DNA of 64,000 bases, from contig JANQJU010000020.1 in the NCBI GenBank assembly GCA_028281495.1, positions 243,468-307,467 on the forward strand, given 5' to 3'. Numbering within the stretch: the stretch's first letter is position 1; the number at the start of each line of letters is the position of its first letter. This DNA is from SAR324 cluster bacterium. GTDB taxonomy: Bacteria > SAR324 > NAC60-12. A model generated the notes under the pieces. That model was not told the origin of the DNA and searched no databases. It saw nothing but the letters and a program-made list of their open reading frames with translations. A program made the translations under genes and the position numbers. Shown here piece by piece: positions 36,688-44,137 of this stretch.

Positions 36688-37338
36688 TTACTTACGGGCG
36701 ATGGGACGAAACCCTTGCATGAAAGAGCTGTAGTCTTTGCGTTTGTCTGCTCTGGAAACAATCGGCTGCAAACGTTGATGGGAGGCTGTGTAATTCTTAT
36801 GCCTACCTTTCTGAGGAAGGTTCTTGACCACGTCTCGGAAGTATTTGTCATGCTTTTGTCGAATTTCTCGGTCTTGCTGAGCCTTTTGGGCCTCGATTTC
36901 TTGTTCGGCCTTACGTCGTGCATCAGCAACGGCTTGTTTTTCTTGTTCTACAATATCTTTTAAAACTTTATTTGAATTGGCTTGTAGCTCTTTCACAAGA
37001 TCTCTCGCCCGACGACTATTTTTGATCTGTTCTGCAATGATTTTTTGTTGCAAGCGAACCTCTTCGTCAATCCGCTGACTGAGCAACCGTTGCGCAGGAC
37101 TGATGGGTTTGAAGCTTTTACCAAAATCCGTATCGATTTGCTTGCCTCGTCGAGCTGCATTAAGAATGGCCCGGCTGATGGAAGCTTGTTGAACATTGAC
37201 CTTTTCCAGTTGCTGACGAGGCGCGATCCGGACACCCGAAGTTTGGGCGGCGGCCGAGGTCACCATCAATAACAACCCTCCGACACAAAAGGAGCCGATC
37301 ATGAAACTGCGTAAGTTTTCTTTGAAATGCAAAATCAT
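36688..37338 (-). CDS. Exported charged coiled-coil protein
   Basis: This 216-residue protein is not recognised. From the ATG at 37338 it has a basic n-region (KENLR) and hydrophobic core ending SAAAQ, a credible signal peptide. A start at the later ATG (37302) would lose all positive charge, so the longer form is preferred. Most of the rest, from about residue 80 on, is a charged helix with heptad-like spacing (KAEQEIEAQKAQQDREIRQ). Its 5' end overlaps that of the divergent gene at 37301 by 38 bp. Function unknown. Confidence 0.6.
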   Translation of the reverse strand: MILHFKENLRSFMIGSFCVGGLLLMVTSAAAQTSGVRIAPRQQLEKVNVQQASISRAILNAARRGKQIDTDFGKSFKPISPAQRLLSQRIDEEVRLQQKIIAEQIKNSRRARDLVKELQANSNKVLKDIVEQEKQAVADARRKAEQEIEAQKAQQDREIRQKHDKYFRDVVKNLPQKGRHKNYTASHQRLQPIVSRADKRKDYSSFMQGFRPIARK

Positions 37339-37705
37339 CGTTTCCGTTGGGATATTGAGTGTCTTCTTGTTGCCAATAATGCCGTTGTCGGTTCTGGCAC
37401 AGAATGCACCGCAACCAAAGCCTTGTCCGGTGACTTTCCGACAATTGAGGCTCAGTGATTATCGATGCTTTACTGAAAAGCTGAATCGTGATCTCCAAAA
37501 AGCAGCGGAGCGTGAAGAAAAGGTCCGCCCCAGGAGTTTTTTGCAACAACGAATTCAAGCTGAACAGGAAGAACGTGAAGCGCGAATACAACGAAATGCC
37601 GAAATTGCACGACAACGTTTGGAGCGCTCCCGGCAACGCAATGTCTCCAATAAGGGAAGACGTTACCGCGTGACCTATGGACGGGCCATCACCCCTGCCG
37701 AGTAG
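37301..37705 (+). CDS. Small exported Arg/Glu/Gln-rich protein
   Basis: An exported protein of 134 residues. The start is supported by AAGGAG 7 bp upstream. The signal peptide has a basic n-region (MKLRKFSLKCK) and ends near VLAQ. Two cysteines follow (CPVTF... and YRCF), then a long helix rich in Arg, Glu and Gln. It lies head to head with the exported protein on the other strand and the two coding regions overlap by 38 bp. Function unknown. Confidence 0.6.
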   Translation: MKLRKFSLKCKIIVSVGILSVFLLPIMPLSVLAQNAPQPKPCPVTFRQLRLSDYRCFTEKLNRDLQKAAEREEKVRPRSFLQQRIQAEQEEREARIQRNAEIARQRLERSRQRNVSNKGRRYRVTYGRAITPAE

Positions 37706-37711
37706 CAGTCC

Positions 37712-38176
37712 TTACCGAATTTCCAAAGACTGAATATACGATTTCATGTACTTGGATTTCAGGTCATGAATCCCATATGCTGTCCCTGAATCGGTATCGC
37801 GCTGTTCGTAAAATGCTGCAACAGTTTTGGCAAGCAAGGCAGAGGGTTCAGATCCATTGACCGAGAGCTTGCTTTGCCGCAATTGATCTGCAGAATTTTG
37901 ATTCAATTCAAAAAACTCAATTTCTTTCAAGTTACTAGTTTGCATCAAGTCAGAGATACGGGTTTTGGCCGTATATTTACTCACGAGTCGATTGAAATGG
38001 TGACATGTTTCTTCTTGATCCAAATAGCACAACAAGTCGGTTACCAAGTCACGGCGAAAGTGATCCACTTCGTTGATGCGATAACAATGTGATACCGCAT
38101 GCACCCAGTAAAATTGACCACTATGCAGGGTATCCGCTTTTTGAAATTCAATGCCTTCCACAAATTCCATCATCAT
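37712..38176 (-). CDS. Protein of unknown function
   Basis: About 154 residues, not recognised. I place the start at the first of three ATGs in a row (38176, 38173, 38170), because AAGG lies just before them and the upstream gene's stop codon (TAA) lies at 38179-38181. A longer frame from 38218 would overlap that gene. No signal peptide or membrane segment is visible. Aromatic and charged residues suggest a soluble cytoplasmic protein. It is translationally coupled to the preceding alpha/beta hydrolase gene. Confidence 0.55.
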   Translation of the reverse strand: MMMEFVEGIEFQKADTLHSGQFYWVHAVSHCYRINEVDHFRRDLVTDLLCYLDQEETCHHFNRLVSKYTAKTRISDLMQTSNLKEIEFFELNQNSADQLRQSKLSVNGSEPSALLAKTVAAFYEQRDTDSGTAYGIHDLKSKYMKSYIQSLEIR

Positions 38177-38178
38177 CC

Positions 38179-39177
38179 TTACTGTTGACAGGTCCACAGA
38201 TCTAAAGTTCTTGCCCATTTATGAAGCTGATCTACTAACATTGTGACTTCTTCCGGTTCACCAGGACGAATATGATCGCCTTCAACCCAGACCTGATACT
38301 TGGGGTCTGGGGTACTGTCCCACATTGGGTCATAAGCTTCTGAGGGAACCAAATGGTCTTGGCGTCCGTTGATGTAATAAATTGGGGTGTCATAAATGTG
38401 AGGTAGATACAGTTCCATGTATCCGTATTTAAGCATATTTCCTAATAAAAAGCCAAGAATACGCGCCAGAGCCTTCACCCCTAAAGCCTGCATTTCATAT
38501 ACGATTCCGGTATTATGAGAGTCTTGGGATGCTAACTTGAAATGAATCATTCCTTGCCGTGTCAATTCACGGGTAATGACCAATTCGTAATTGGTGAATC
38601 CATAAATGACCAGCAGGGCGGCAACCTGTTCCGGTTGCAACTGGGTAACAATCACCGGAAAAGGGCCACCAAAGCTGCCCCCGGATAATAAGACGCGGTT
38701 GGTGAATCGAGGGTCGGGGCGGTGTCCTCCATGAACATAATTTGCCAAAGCTTGTAAGGCCCCGATGGTATGGCGCATTTCATCTTTAAGATGTGAGGGC
38801 AATTGGAGCCAAGTGAAGAATCCCCATTCTTGCCACGGCTGAGCTTGGAAGAATTGATTGATTGGATGGCGGATCGCAACGATATTGGCTCGGTTGGGGA
38901 TGTGGGCACCACCAATAGCAAGATTGTGTCCCTCTTCTAGACCCCCCATGATCACAAGCGTATCACATTGGAGGCCTTTAGGGTTCAGTTCTAGCCAGGC
39001 ATGGGTTTTCCGATGGGGTTCTTCAACGGAAGTGAGTTCCCACACGCCGTTTTCCAGTTCTTGGATTTGCCAAAGTGGAATATCTTTCTGTTGAAACGGT
39101 TGTTGGAACTGCTTGATCTGCCACCACCCGATAGCGATCAACAGGACCAAGGCGAGAAAGAAAATACGTTTTTTCAC
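38179..39177 (-). CDS. Membrane-anchored or secreted alpha/beta hydrolase
   Basis: A 332-residue protein of the alpha/beta-hydrolase fold. An N-terminal hydrophobic segment (about residues 5-20) could be an anchor or signal. The nucleophile elbow is GGSFGG, the acid is probably the Asp in NGRQDHLVP and the base the His in GDHIRPG, which is the expected order. The substrate is unknown. It heads a two-gene unit with the 154-residue protein and is divergent from the Ala/Pro-rich protein. Confidence 0.78.
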   Translation of the reverse strand: MKKRIFFLALVLLIAIGWWQIKQFQQPFQQKDIPLWQIQELENGVWELTSVEEPHRKTHAWLELNPKGLQCDTLVIMGGLEEGHNLAIGGAHIPNRANIVAIRHPINQFFQAQPWQEWGFFTWLQLPSHLKDEMRHTIGALQALANYVHGGHRPDPRFTNRVLLSGGSFGGPFPVIVTQLQPEQVAALLVIYGFTNYELVITRELTRQGMIHFKLASQDSHNTGIVYEMQALGVKALARILGFLLGNMLKYGYMELYLPHIYDTPIYYINGRQDHLVPSEAYDPMWDSTPDPKYQVWVEGDHIRPGEPEEVTMLVDQLHKWARTLDLWTCQQ

Positions 39178-39368
39178 AGAGAGATCCTCAAAAATTTAGG
39201 AAAGCGTGAAGACCAAGGTTGGAAGAAAATCGTATCAATCGCAGCAGGAAAATACAATTTTGGCCGAGTTTTTGTATTTCCAACTGGAGTAAACCCCTCC
39301 TTAGGCTTCTTTGAGATATAGCTAGATGCAATCAAGTGGAATGAATCCTACCCAGAGAAGATACGTTT

Positions 39369-39466
39369 TAAGAGGAATCATGCAGGTTTCAATACAACCC
39401 ATACCAGCACAATCTTTGAGATAAGAGGAATTATGCAGGTTTCAGCACAACCCACACCAGCACAAT
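39369..39466 (+). repeat. Tandem duplication of a translation-initiation region
   Basis: About 45 bp beginning TAAGAGGAAT and running into the first codons of the next gene occurs at 39369-39413 and again at 39422-39466. The period is 53 bp and the mismatches are few. Each copy has its own ribosome site (AGAGGAA) and ATG. The downstream copy starts the real gene. Confidence 0.9.
39380..39424 (+). CDS. 14-codon mini-ORF from duplicated gene start
   Basis: The upstream copy of the duplicated initiation region opens a frame starting ATG CAG GTT and ending TAA after 14 codons. Its peptide resembles the first residues of the next protein. It has a good ribosome site, so it is probably translated. 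It may be inert or may act as a leader peptide controlling the downstream gene. Confidence 0.4.
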   Translation: MQVSIQPIPAQSLR

Positions 39467-40074
39467 CCACTGCGGCAAAATCGAAAACAGCCAAAGCGCC
39501 TCAATCCGCACCAGGTGCCCCGCAAACATCCCAAGCACAAGCTGCCGCCAAGATGGAAAAAATGGCTGCGGCTGCACAGAAGAAAATGCCTTCAGCCAAG
39601 CCTATGGAAGCTCCGGCTAGTCCGATGAACAATGGCCCAGCTGCAAAAGTTCCCCGTTCATATGCCATGGTGATTTCCAGCTTTGAGCATGTGGCACGGA
39701 ATGACGAAATTCCTAGTGAAGCGGCAGATCAACTGGGGGAAACGATCTCTGGACGCTTGGGCGAACTGAACAAAAATGCGCTTCGAGAGATCCAAGATTT
39801 GCCTGAATTTAAAAGATTAGGGATCGACGATATCAATGACTTAGGCGATGAGATTTCTGATCTGTTGCAGGATGGGGAGGAATCGGTGAAAGCGTTTGCT
39901 TTACTCAAAAACTCCAATTTTGCCAACCTCATGGAATCAAAAGAAAGCGTTCACCGTTCCTTTGCAGAAATGATGCAGGAAAATGGGGATGAGAAACTGC
40001 TCTTTGGTGCCTTGCAGACCATGAAAATGGTGGAAGATGCTGGGCAATCCAAAAGTGTGAGTATTCGAGCTTAA
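39433..40074 (+). CDS. Ala/Pro-rich protein with helical C-terminus
   Basis: This 213-residue protein is not recognised. The first about 75 residues are low-complexity (Ala, Pro, Gln, Lys, Ser), without a signal peptide. The rest is a compact acidic helical region (about 80-205) with helices such as NKNALREIQDLPEFKRLGI. The start is the second of two duplicated initiation sites (AGAGGAA). The stop codon shares its bases with the stop of the convergent aminotransferase gene (TTAA). Low-complexity N-terminal tails occur on proteins that bind polymers or other proteins, but nothing specific can be said. Confidence 0.55.
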   Translation: MQVSAQPTPAQSTAAKSKTAKAPQSAPGAPQTSQAQAAAKMEKMAAAAQKKMPSAKPMEAPASPMNNGPAAKVPRSYAMVISSFEHVARNDEIPSEAADQLGETISGRLGELNKNALREIQDLPEFKRLGIDDINDLGDEISDLLQDGEESVKAFALLKNSNFANLMESKESVHRSFAEMMQENGDEKLLFGALQTMKMVEDAGQSKSVSIRA

Positions 40075-41342
40075 AGAGATTTTAAGAATTCTTCTATACG
40101 GTTGCACCCTTTCACGAGGTTAGGGAAAAGTTGTTCCATCCATTCTAAACTCATCTGGTTTTCTCCTGGAAACTTTTCCTGAACCATTGCCCCATCGTAA
40201 TCCACCGAAGCCACTCGGACTCCCAAATTGGTTGCAGGAAAATAGAAATCGGAGGCTGGAAGTACCGCCACTTGGGCCTTTTGAAGCAGGGTTTCAGCAA
40301 TGGAAAGACCCGTCAAAACTCCTTGAGCACGCAACTTGTCATGATAGTTTGCAAAATCGGGGAAAAGGTAAAATGCCCCTTCGGGTTTGGGACAATTCAA
40401 ACCCATCTTGATGAATCGCTCCCACAAATATTCGCTAGCCACCTTATGGATCATGGCACAGCGTTGTACCTCCTCAGACACTTGGTCATAGTTTCCATAA
40501 GCAGCTAGCGCTGCATACTGAATCGGAGCACTCACTGCACTGAAGGTTTCGCTGATCAAAGACTTGAGTGCCAGCAAAGCCAAGTTCAACGTTTTAGGAA
40601 TCAGCATCATCCCTAGCCGGTAACCTCCTGCCGAAAATGCTTTAGAAAGTCCCCCTGTAACAATAGTGCCCTCTGGATAATGGTGAACTAAGCTAGCATA
40701 TGGTTTGCCATTAAAACGAATAAGTGAATAGATTTCATCAGAAATAACAATGACTTTATAGGCACGACAAATTTGAGCCAGTTCTTTGATCTCTGCTTCG
40801 GAATGGCAACTGCCCGTTGGATTATTTGGGTTGGTGAAAATCAGAACCCGTTGACGCTCCGCGGCTTGATGGCAGGCTCGATCGAGCTCCTCAGGTTGCA
40901 ATCGGTAACCATTTTCTCGCTGAGTCATGATTGGGATGATTTCTTTGCCTCGAATGGTTGCTTGCGGCCCATAACTGACCCAACTTGGAGCTGGAATGAG
41001 CAATGGCCCCTCCAAAAGATAAATGATTTCAAAAATCAACTCTTTGCTTCCTGGCCCCACACAAACTTGGTCTGCCTCAAAATGGTAACCAAATTCTTGA
41101 TGGTAAAACCGGGCAATGGCTTCACACAGTGCAGGCAGGCCTTGTGTGGGCAAGTAATCTTTTTTGTCCACATTGTCTCGGAGGGCTCCTTGGATCAATT
41201 GCGGTACCGGAAACGGAGACTGTCCAAAACCAAAATGATAAATTTCCTTGCCCTCTCGACGCATTTGTTTAGCCCGTTGATTGATAGCCAATGTGGCCGA
41301 CTCTTTTACACTCAAAACCTGTGGATTGATTGAAATTCCCAT
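40071..41342 (-). CDS. Class I/II pyridoxal-phosphate aminotransferase
   Basis: Fold type I aminotransferase of 423 residues, closest in pattern to aspartate/aromatic aminotransferases. The cofactor Lys lies in GGLSKAFSAGGYR. The family motif IFTNPNNPTGS and the Asp of VISDEIYSL are present. The C-terminal Arg that binds the substrate carboxylate lies in NLGVRVASVD. The amino donor and product cannot be fixed from sequence. No biosynthetic neighbours are adjacent. Confidence 0.9.
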   Translation of the reverse strand: MGISINPQVLSVKESATLAINQRAKQMRREGKEIYHFGFGQSPFPVPQLIQGALRDNVDKKDYLPTQGLPALCEAIARFYHQEFGYHFEADQVCVGPGSKELIFEIIYLLEGPLLIPAPSWVSYGPQATIRGKEIIPIMTQRENGYRLQPEELDRACHQAAERQRVLIFTNPNNPTGSCHSEAEIKELAQICRAYKVIVISDEIYSLIRFNGKPYASLVHHYPEGTIVTGGLSKAFSAGGYRLGMMLIPKTLNLALLALKSLISETFSAVSAPIQYAALAAYGNYDQVSEEVQRCAMIHKVASEYLWERFIKMGLNCPKPEGAFYLFPDFANYHDKLRAQGVLTGLSIAETLLQKAQVAVLPASDFYFPATNLGVRVASVDYDGAMVQEKFPGENQMSLEWMEQLFPNLVKGCNRIEEFLKSL

Positions 41343-41458
41343 TGCGTTTCCTACATGAGTTGATGTTCATAAATTGGACGGCTGGGAGAGTCATTCTGTA
41401 GATGACAAACTGATTCCTTTAGCCCTCTAAGGTATAGTATTCAACAAATCGGGTTGAT

Positions 41459-42277
41459 TTAGTGATCTAATACGACTTCGGAACGTACCGTGTTGATTAA
41501 TTCTTCCAAGTCTTTCAATTCGAAATTCAGAAGCCCAGCAATATCTCGGATCAGATTCCAGCCGGAGCCATGAGGTGCTCCATCACTACAAAGAATTTCC
41601 AGTAAATAGGTGAGAAGTGAAGTGGAGGTATCTTTATCAAAGCGCACATTGGGCAGCTCTTCTAAGGTCTTGTTTTGAGCATCGGCTTTCACTAACTCCA
41701 AACGGTCGTTGTCATTGTGAAGCAGGCTTTGAATATCCTTCACATACTGCGGATCCCGGACAATATTTTCCCCACAGCGGTTGATGATCTTGAATACCAT
41801 CACAGCAACCCAATATCTTCCACCGCTGTCTAATGCCCGTAACAATTGCCGGAAAAACGTCGTCTTGATCCGATTCCGAACCGCAGCGTTCACCCGTTGG
41901 TGAACTTCGGCGCGGCTAAGCCCCAAAGAGGTTCCCACCTGATTGATATAGGCATATTCTTCTGCCTGGATTTCTTGATCGGACGTACAGATATCCAATA
42001 CACAACGGAAGATGAGTTCGGAAGCTTTGGCAGAAATGTTGACAGATTCCATCGGAGGTGGAGTTGTCGAGCGGATGATCTCTTGGAGCACTGGAGCCAG
42101 TTCGGGGTCGCTACGAAGGATTTGGAAGAGAGCCATCAAATAGGGAGTTTCACTGGGCTGGACCATGCGGTCTGCGGTTGCAGAATAGCCAATGATTTGC
42201 GCCACCCACCGCTTTGTGGGGTTGCTAACTCCCCCCAGTTCCTGAAATATTTCATTGATTTGTTTTTCCGGTTTCAT
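41459..42277 (-). CDS. TerB-like helical protein
   Basis: I use the ATG at 42277. A longer frame would begin with TTG at 42313. The 272 residues are mostly helical. The segment around VLDICTSDQEIQAEEYAYIN, with the repeated pattern of small acidic helices, resembles tellurite-resistance TerB-like domains. The call is tentative and no ter genes are nearby. The gene lies 42 bp downstream of galE in the same direction. Confidence 0.5.
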   Translation of the reverse strand: MKPEKQINEIFQELGGVSNPTKRWVAQIIGYSATADRMVQPSETPYLMALFQILRSDPELAPVLQEIIRSTTPPPMESVNISAKASELIFRCVLDICTSDQEIQAEEYAYINQVGTSLGLSRAEVHQRVNAAVRNRIKTTFFRQLLRALDSGGRYWVAVMVFKIINRCGENIVRDPQYVKDIQSLLHNDNDRLELVKADAQNKTLEELPNVRFDKDTSTSLLTYLLEILCSDGAPHGSGWNLIRDIAGLLNFELKDLEELINTVRSEVVLDH

Positions 42278-42319
42278 AGACAGCTCTCGAATAAACGATA
42301 AACAGGAGGCCAAATCTGT

Positions 42320-43306
42320 TTAGGGTTGGGAGCGATAAGCTCGCAACATGGTTTCGATCAGAGTAGTAACGTTGCTATGTTGAGGGTTCCAACCAAGGAA
42401 TTCCCGCGCTCGATCATATTTGGCAAGTAACTTTGCAGGGTCTCCCGGACGCCGAGGAGCTACATTGACCGTGAAATCGACCTGAGAGATTTCTTTCGCA
42501 GCCTTGAGCACTTCGAAGACACTCAAACCGGAGGAAGTGCCTAAGTTCACGGTCAAACTTTGATCATTGGTGTTCAAGTAGTCTAAAGCACGAACGTGAG
42601 CGTCGGCCAAATCTGTCAAGTGGATATAATCTCGAATGCAACTCCCATCGGGGGTGTCATAATCGTCGCCATACACCGCAATATACGGTCGAGTGCCCAT
42701 GATGGTTTCCATGACAATTGGAAGCAAGTTTTGAGGAGATTGTTCCAAACCATTCAACTCACCATCCACGTCGTAACCAGCGGCATTGAAATAACGTAAG
42801 CTGGCATAACGGAGCTGTTTCAACTGATCGTACCATCCTAAGATACGCTCAATCTCCAATTTCGTGAAACCATAGAAGTTGATAGGACGCTTCGGATGAT
42901 CTTCGTCCAAAGGAAGGTATTCTGGTTGTCCATACACGGCCGCACTGGAAGAAAAGACCAATCGTTTCACGCCTTCTGCAGTAGCGGCATTGAGCAAGTT
43001 GATCGTGCCATTCAAATTGTGAGTGGCATACCTCTCAGGCTTCACCATCGACTCGCCGGCAGCTTTTAAAGCTGCCAAATGGATCACCGCACTCATACCG
43101 GACATAGCCTCTTGGATTTGCTCCGGGATTAAAATGTCTCCGTGAAAGAACGGAATTCCCGGTAACAGGTTTTGCCGTAATCCGGCACGTAAATTATCAA
43201 AAACGGTGACGTGGTATCCCGCATCCCGTAATGCTTTTGTGACGTGGCTGCCAATATAACCTGCCCCGCCAACAACCAACACATGACAACTGGATCGATC
43301 ATTCAT
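42320..43306 (-). CDS. galE: UDP-glucose 4-epimerase
   Basis: NAD-dependent short-chain dehydrogenase that interconverts UDP-glucose and UDP-galactose. It carries GGAGYIGSH at the N-terminus, the catalytic YGFTK (YxxxK) and FNAAGYDVDGE, with RRPGDPA near the C-terminus. I chose the ATG at 43306, preceded by GAGG. An in-frame ATG at 43318 would add four residues. Length 328 residues is typical of GalE. It supports synthesis of surface polysaccharide or LPS core. Confidence 0.93.
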   Translation of the reverse strand: MNDRSSCHVLVVGGAGYIGSHVTKALRDAGYHVTVFDNLRAGLRQNLLPGIPFFHGDILIPEQIQEAMSGMSAVIHLAALKAAGESMVKPERYATHNLNGTINLLNAATAEGVKRLVFSSSAAVYGQPEYLPLDEDHPKRPINFYGFTKLEIERILGWYDQLKQLRYASLRYFNAAGYDVDGELNGLEQSPQNLLPIVMETIMGTRPYIAVYGDDYDTPDGSCIRDYIHLTDLADAHVRALDYLNTNDQSLTVNLGTSSGLSVFEVLKAAKEISQVDFTVNVAPRRPGDPAKLLAKYDRAREFLGWNPQHSNVTTLIETMLRAYRSQP

Positions 43307-43325
43307 AACTTGCCTCATTCTTTTG

Positions 43326-44054
43326 TCAGAAAAGTAATTCTACAACGATACCTTCACTAATTAAATCGTTATGGGCTTTCTGAAGTTTTTGAAATATAGC
43401 CTTCCCTTTGGGAGATTTTGTGAAAACAGAAATATGGAAGCCAACAGCATCCATTTCACTAAAAACCACATCTTTGAGATTTTGGCTTTTCACTAACTCT
43501 TTTCCGGTAAAGTAGGCCATGTAACCATACTGGATTCGGTTTAAATCGAGCATCAAAAACAATTGTTTGGGGCGCGTGACAGATTCAAACTTGTACGGTG
43601 CTTCCAGACTTTTCAAGCGTTGATCGATATTATTTGCTCCACGCAAAACACCTAAAGCCCCATTGGTTGCAATCAATTCTTGCAAAGACTCGACAGGGTC
43701 GGTTTCTTCGCGATGCCACACTCCAAACAATTCAATATACAGCGGTTCTGATAAGAACTGGACACTGGTCATTCCCTCTAATTGACGTTGGGTCAATGCC
43801 ACCTGCACTTCACCGGATTCTAACTTATTTTTCAAGCGTTTCGGTGGCAAGTTTTGGTAGCGATATGAGAGGTTTGAACGACGAGCAATGGTATCCCAAA
43901 CATCGGCAACGGGACCTGTCACTTCGCCATTGATCACTTCGATTTTCTGAGGGGCATCGGTAAACCCGACAACCATCTCGGTGGCGAACAGGGGGATGGT
44001 AATCAACATTCCGATTCCCAAGTTCAGGAATCTTTTGAGCCACAAGCTTTCCAT
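43326..44054 (-). CDS. Periplasmic solute-binding protein (SBP_bac_3 type)
   Basis: I place the start at the ATG at 44054, behind GAGGAAA. A longer frame begins with TTG at 44099. Residues 1-24 form a signal peptide. The rest (to 242) has the two-lobe pattern of family 3 binding proteins (polar amino acids and similar ligands), with the family-like GYMAYFTGKE and GFHISVFTKS. No ABC permease is nearby. It follows the TRAP permease gene by about 80 bp, so it may be expressed with it without being a part of it. Confidence 0.7.
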   Translation of the reverse strand: MESLWLKRFLNLGIGMLITIPLFATEMVVGFTDAPQKIEVINGEVTGPVADVWDTIARRSNLSYRYQNLPPKRLKNKLESGEVQVALTQRQLEGMTSVQFLSEPLYIELFGVWHREETDPVESLQELIATNGALGVLRGANNIDQRLKSLEAPYKFESVTRPKQLFLMLDLNRIQYGYMAYFTGKELVKSQNLKDVVFSEMDAVGFHISVFTKSPKGKAIFQKLQKAHNDLISEGIVVELLF

Positions 44055-44137
44055 AGTTTCCTCATTGGGTGATGCGTGATGAGAGAACGCCACCTGCAAG
44101 GCCGGAAAGTTGTGGCTTCCGAAGCGATCCAGGGGCG

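Noticed and set aside
40773..41333. 186-codon plus-strand ORF inside the aminotransferase gene
   Set aside because: The opposite strand carries a complete, motif-rich aminotransferase and this frame shows no domain or ribosome site.
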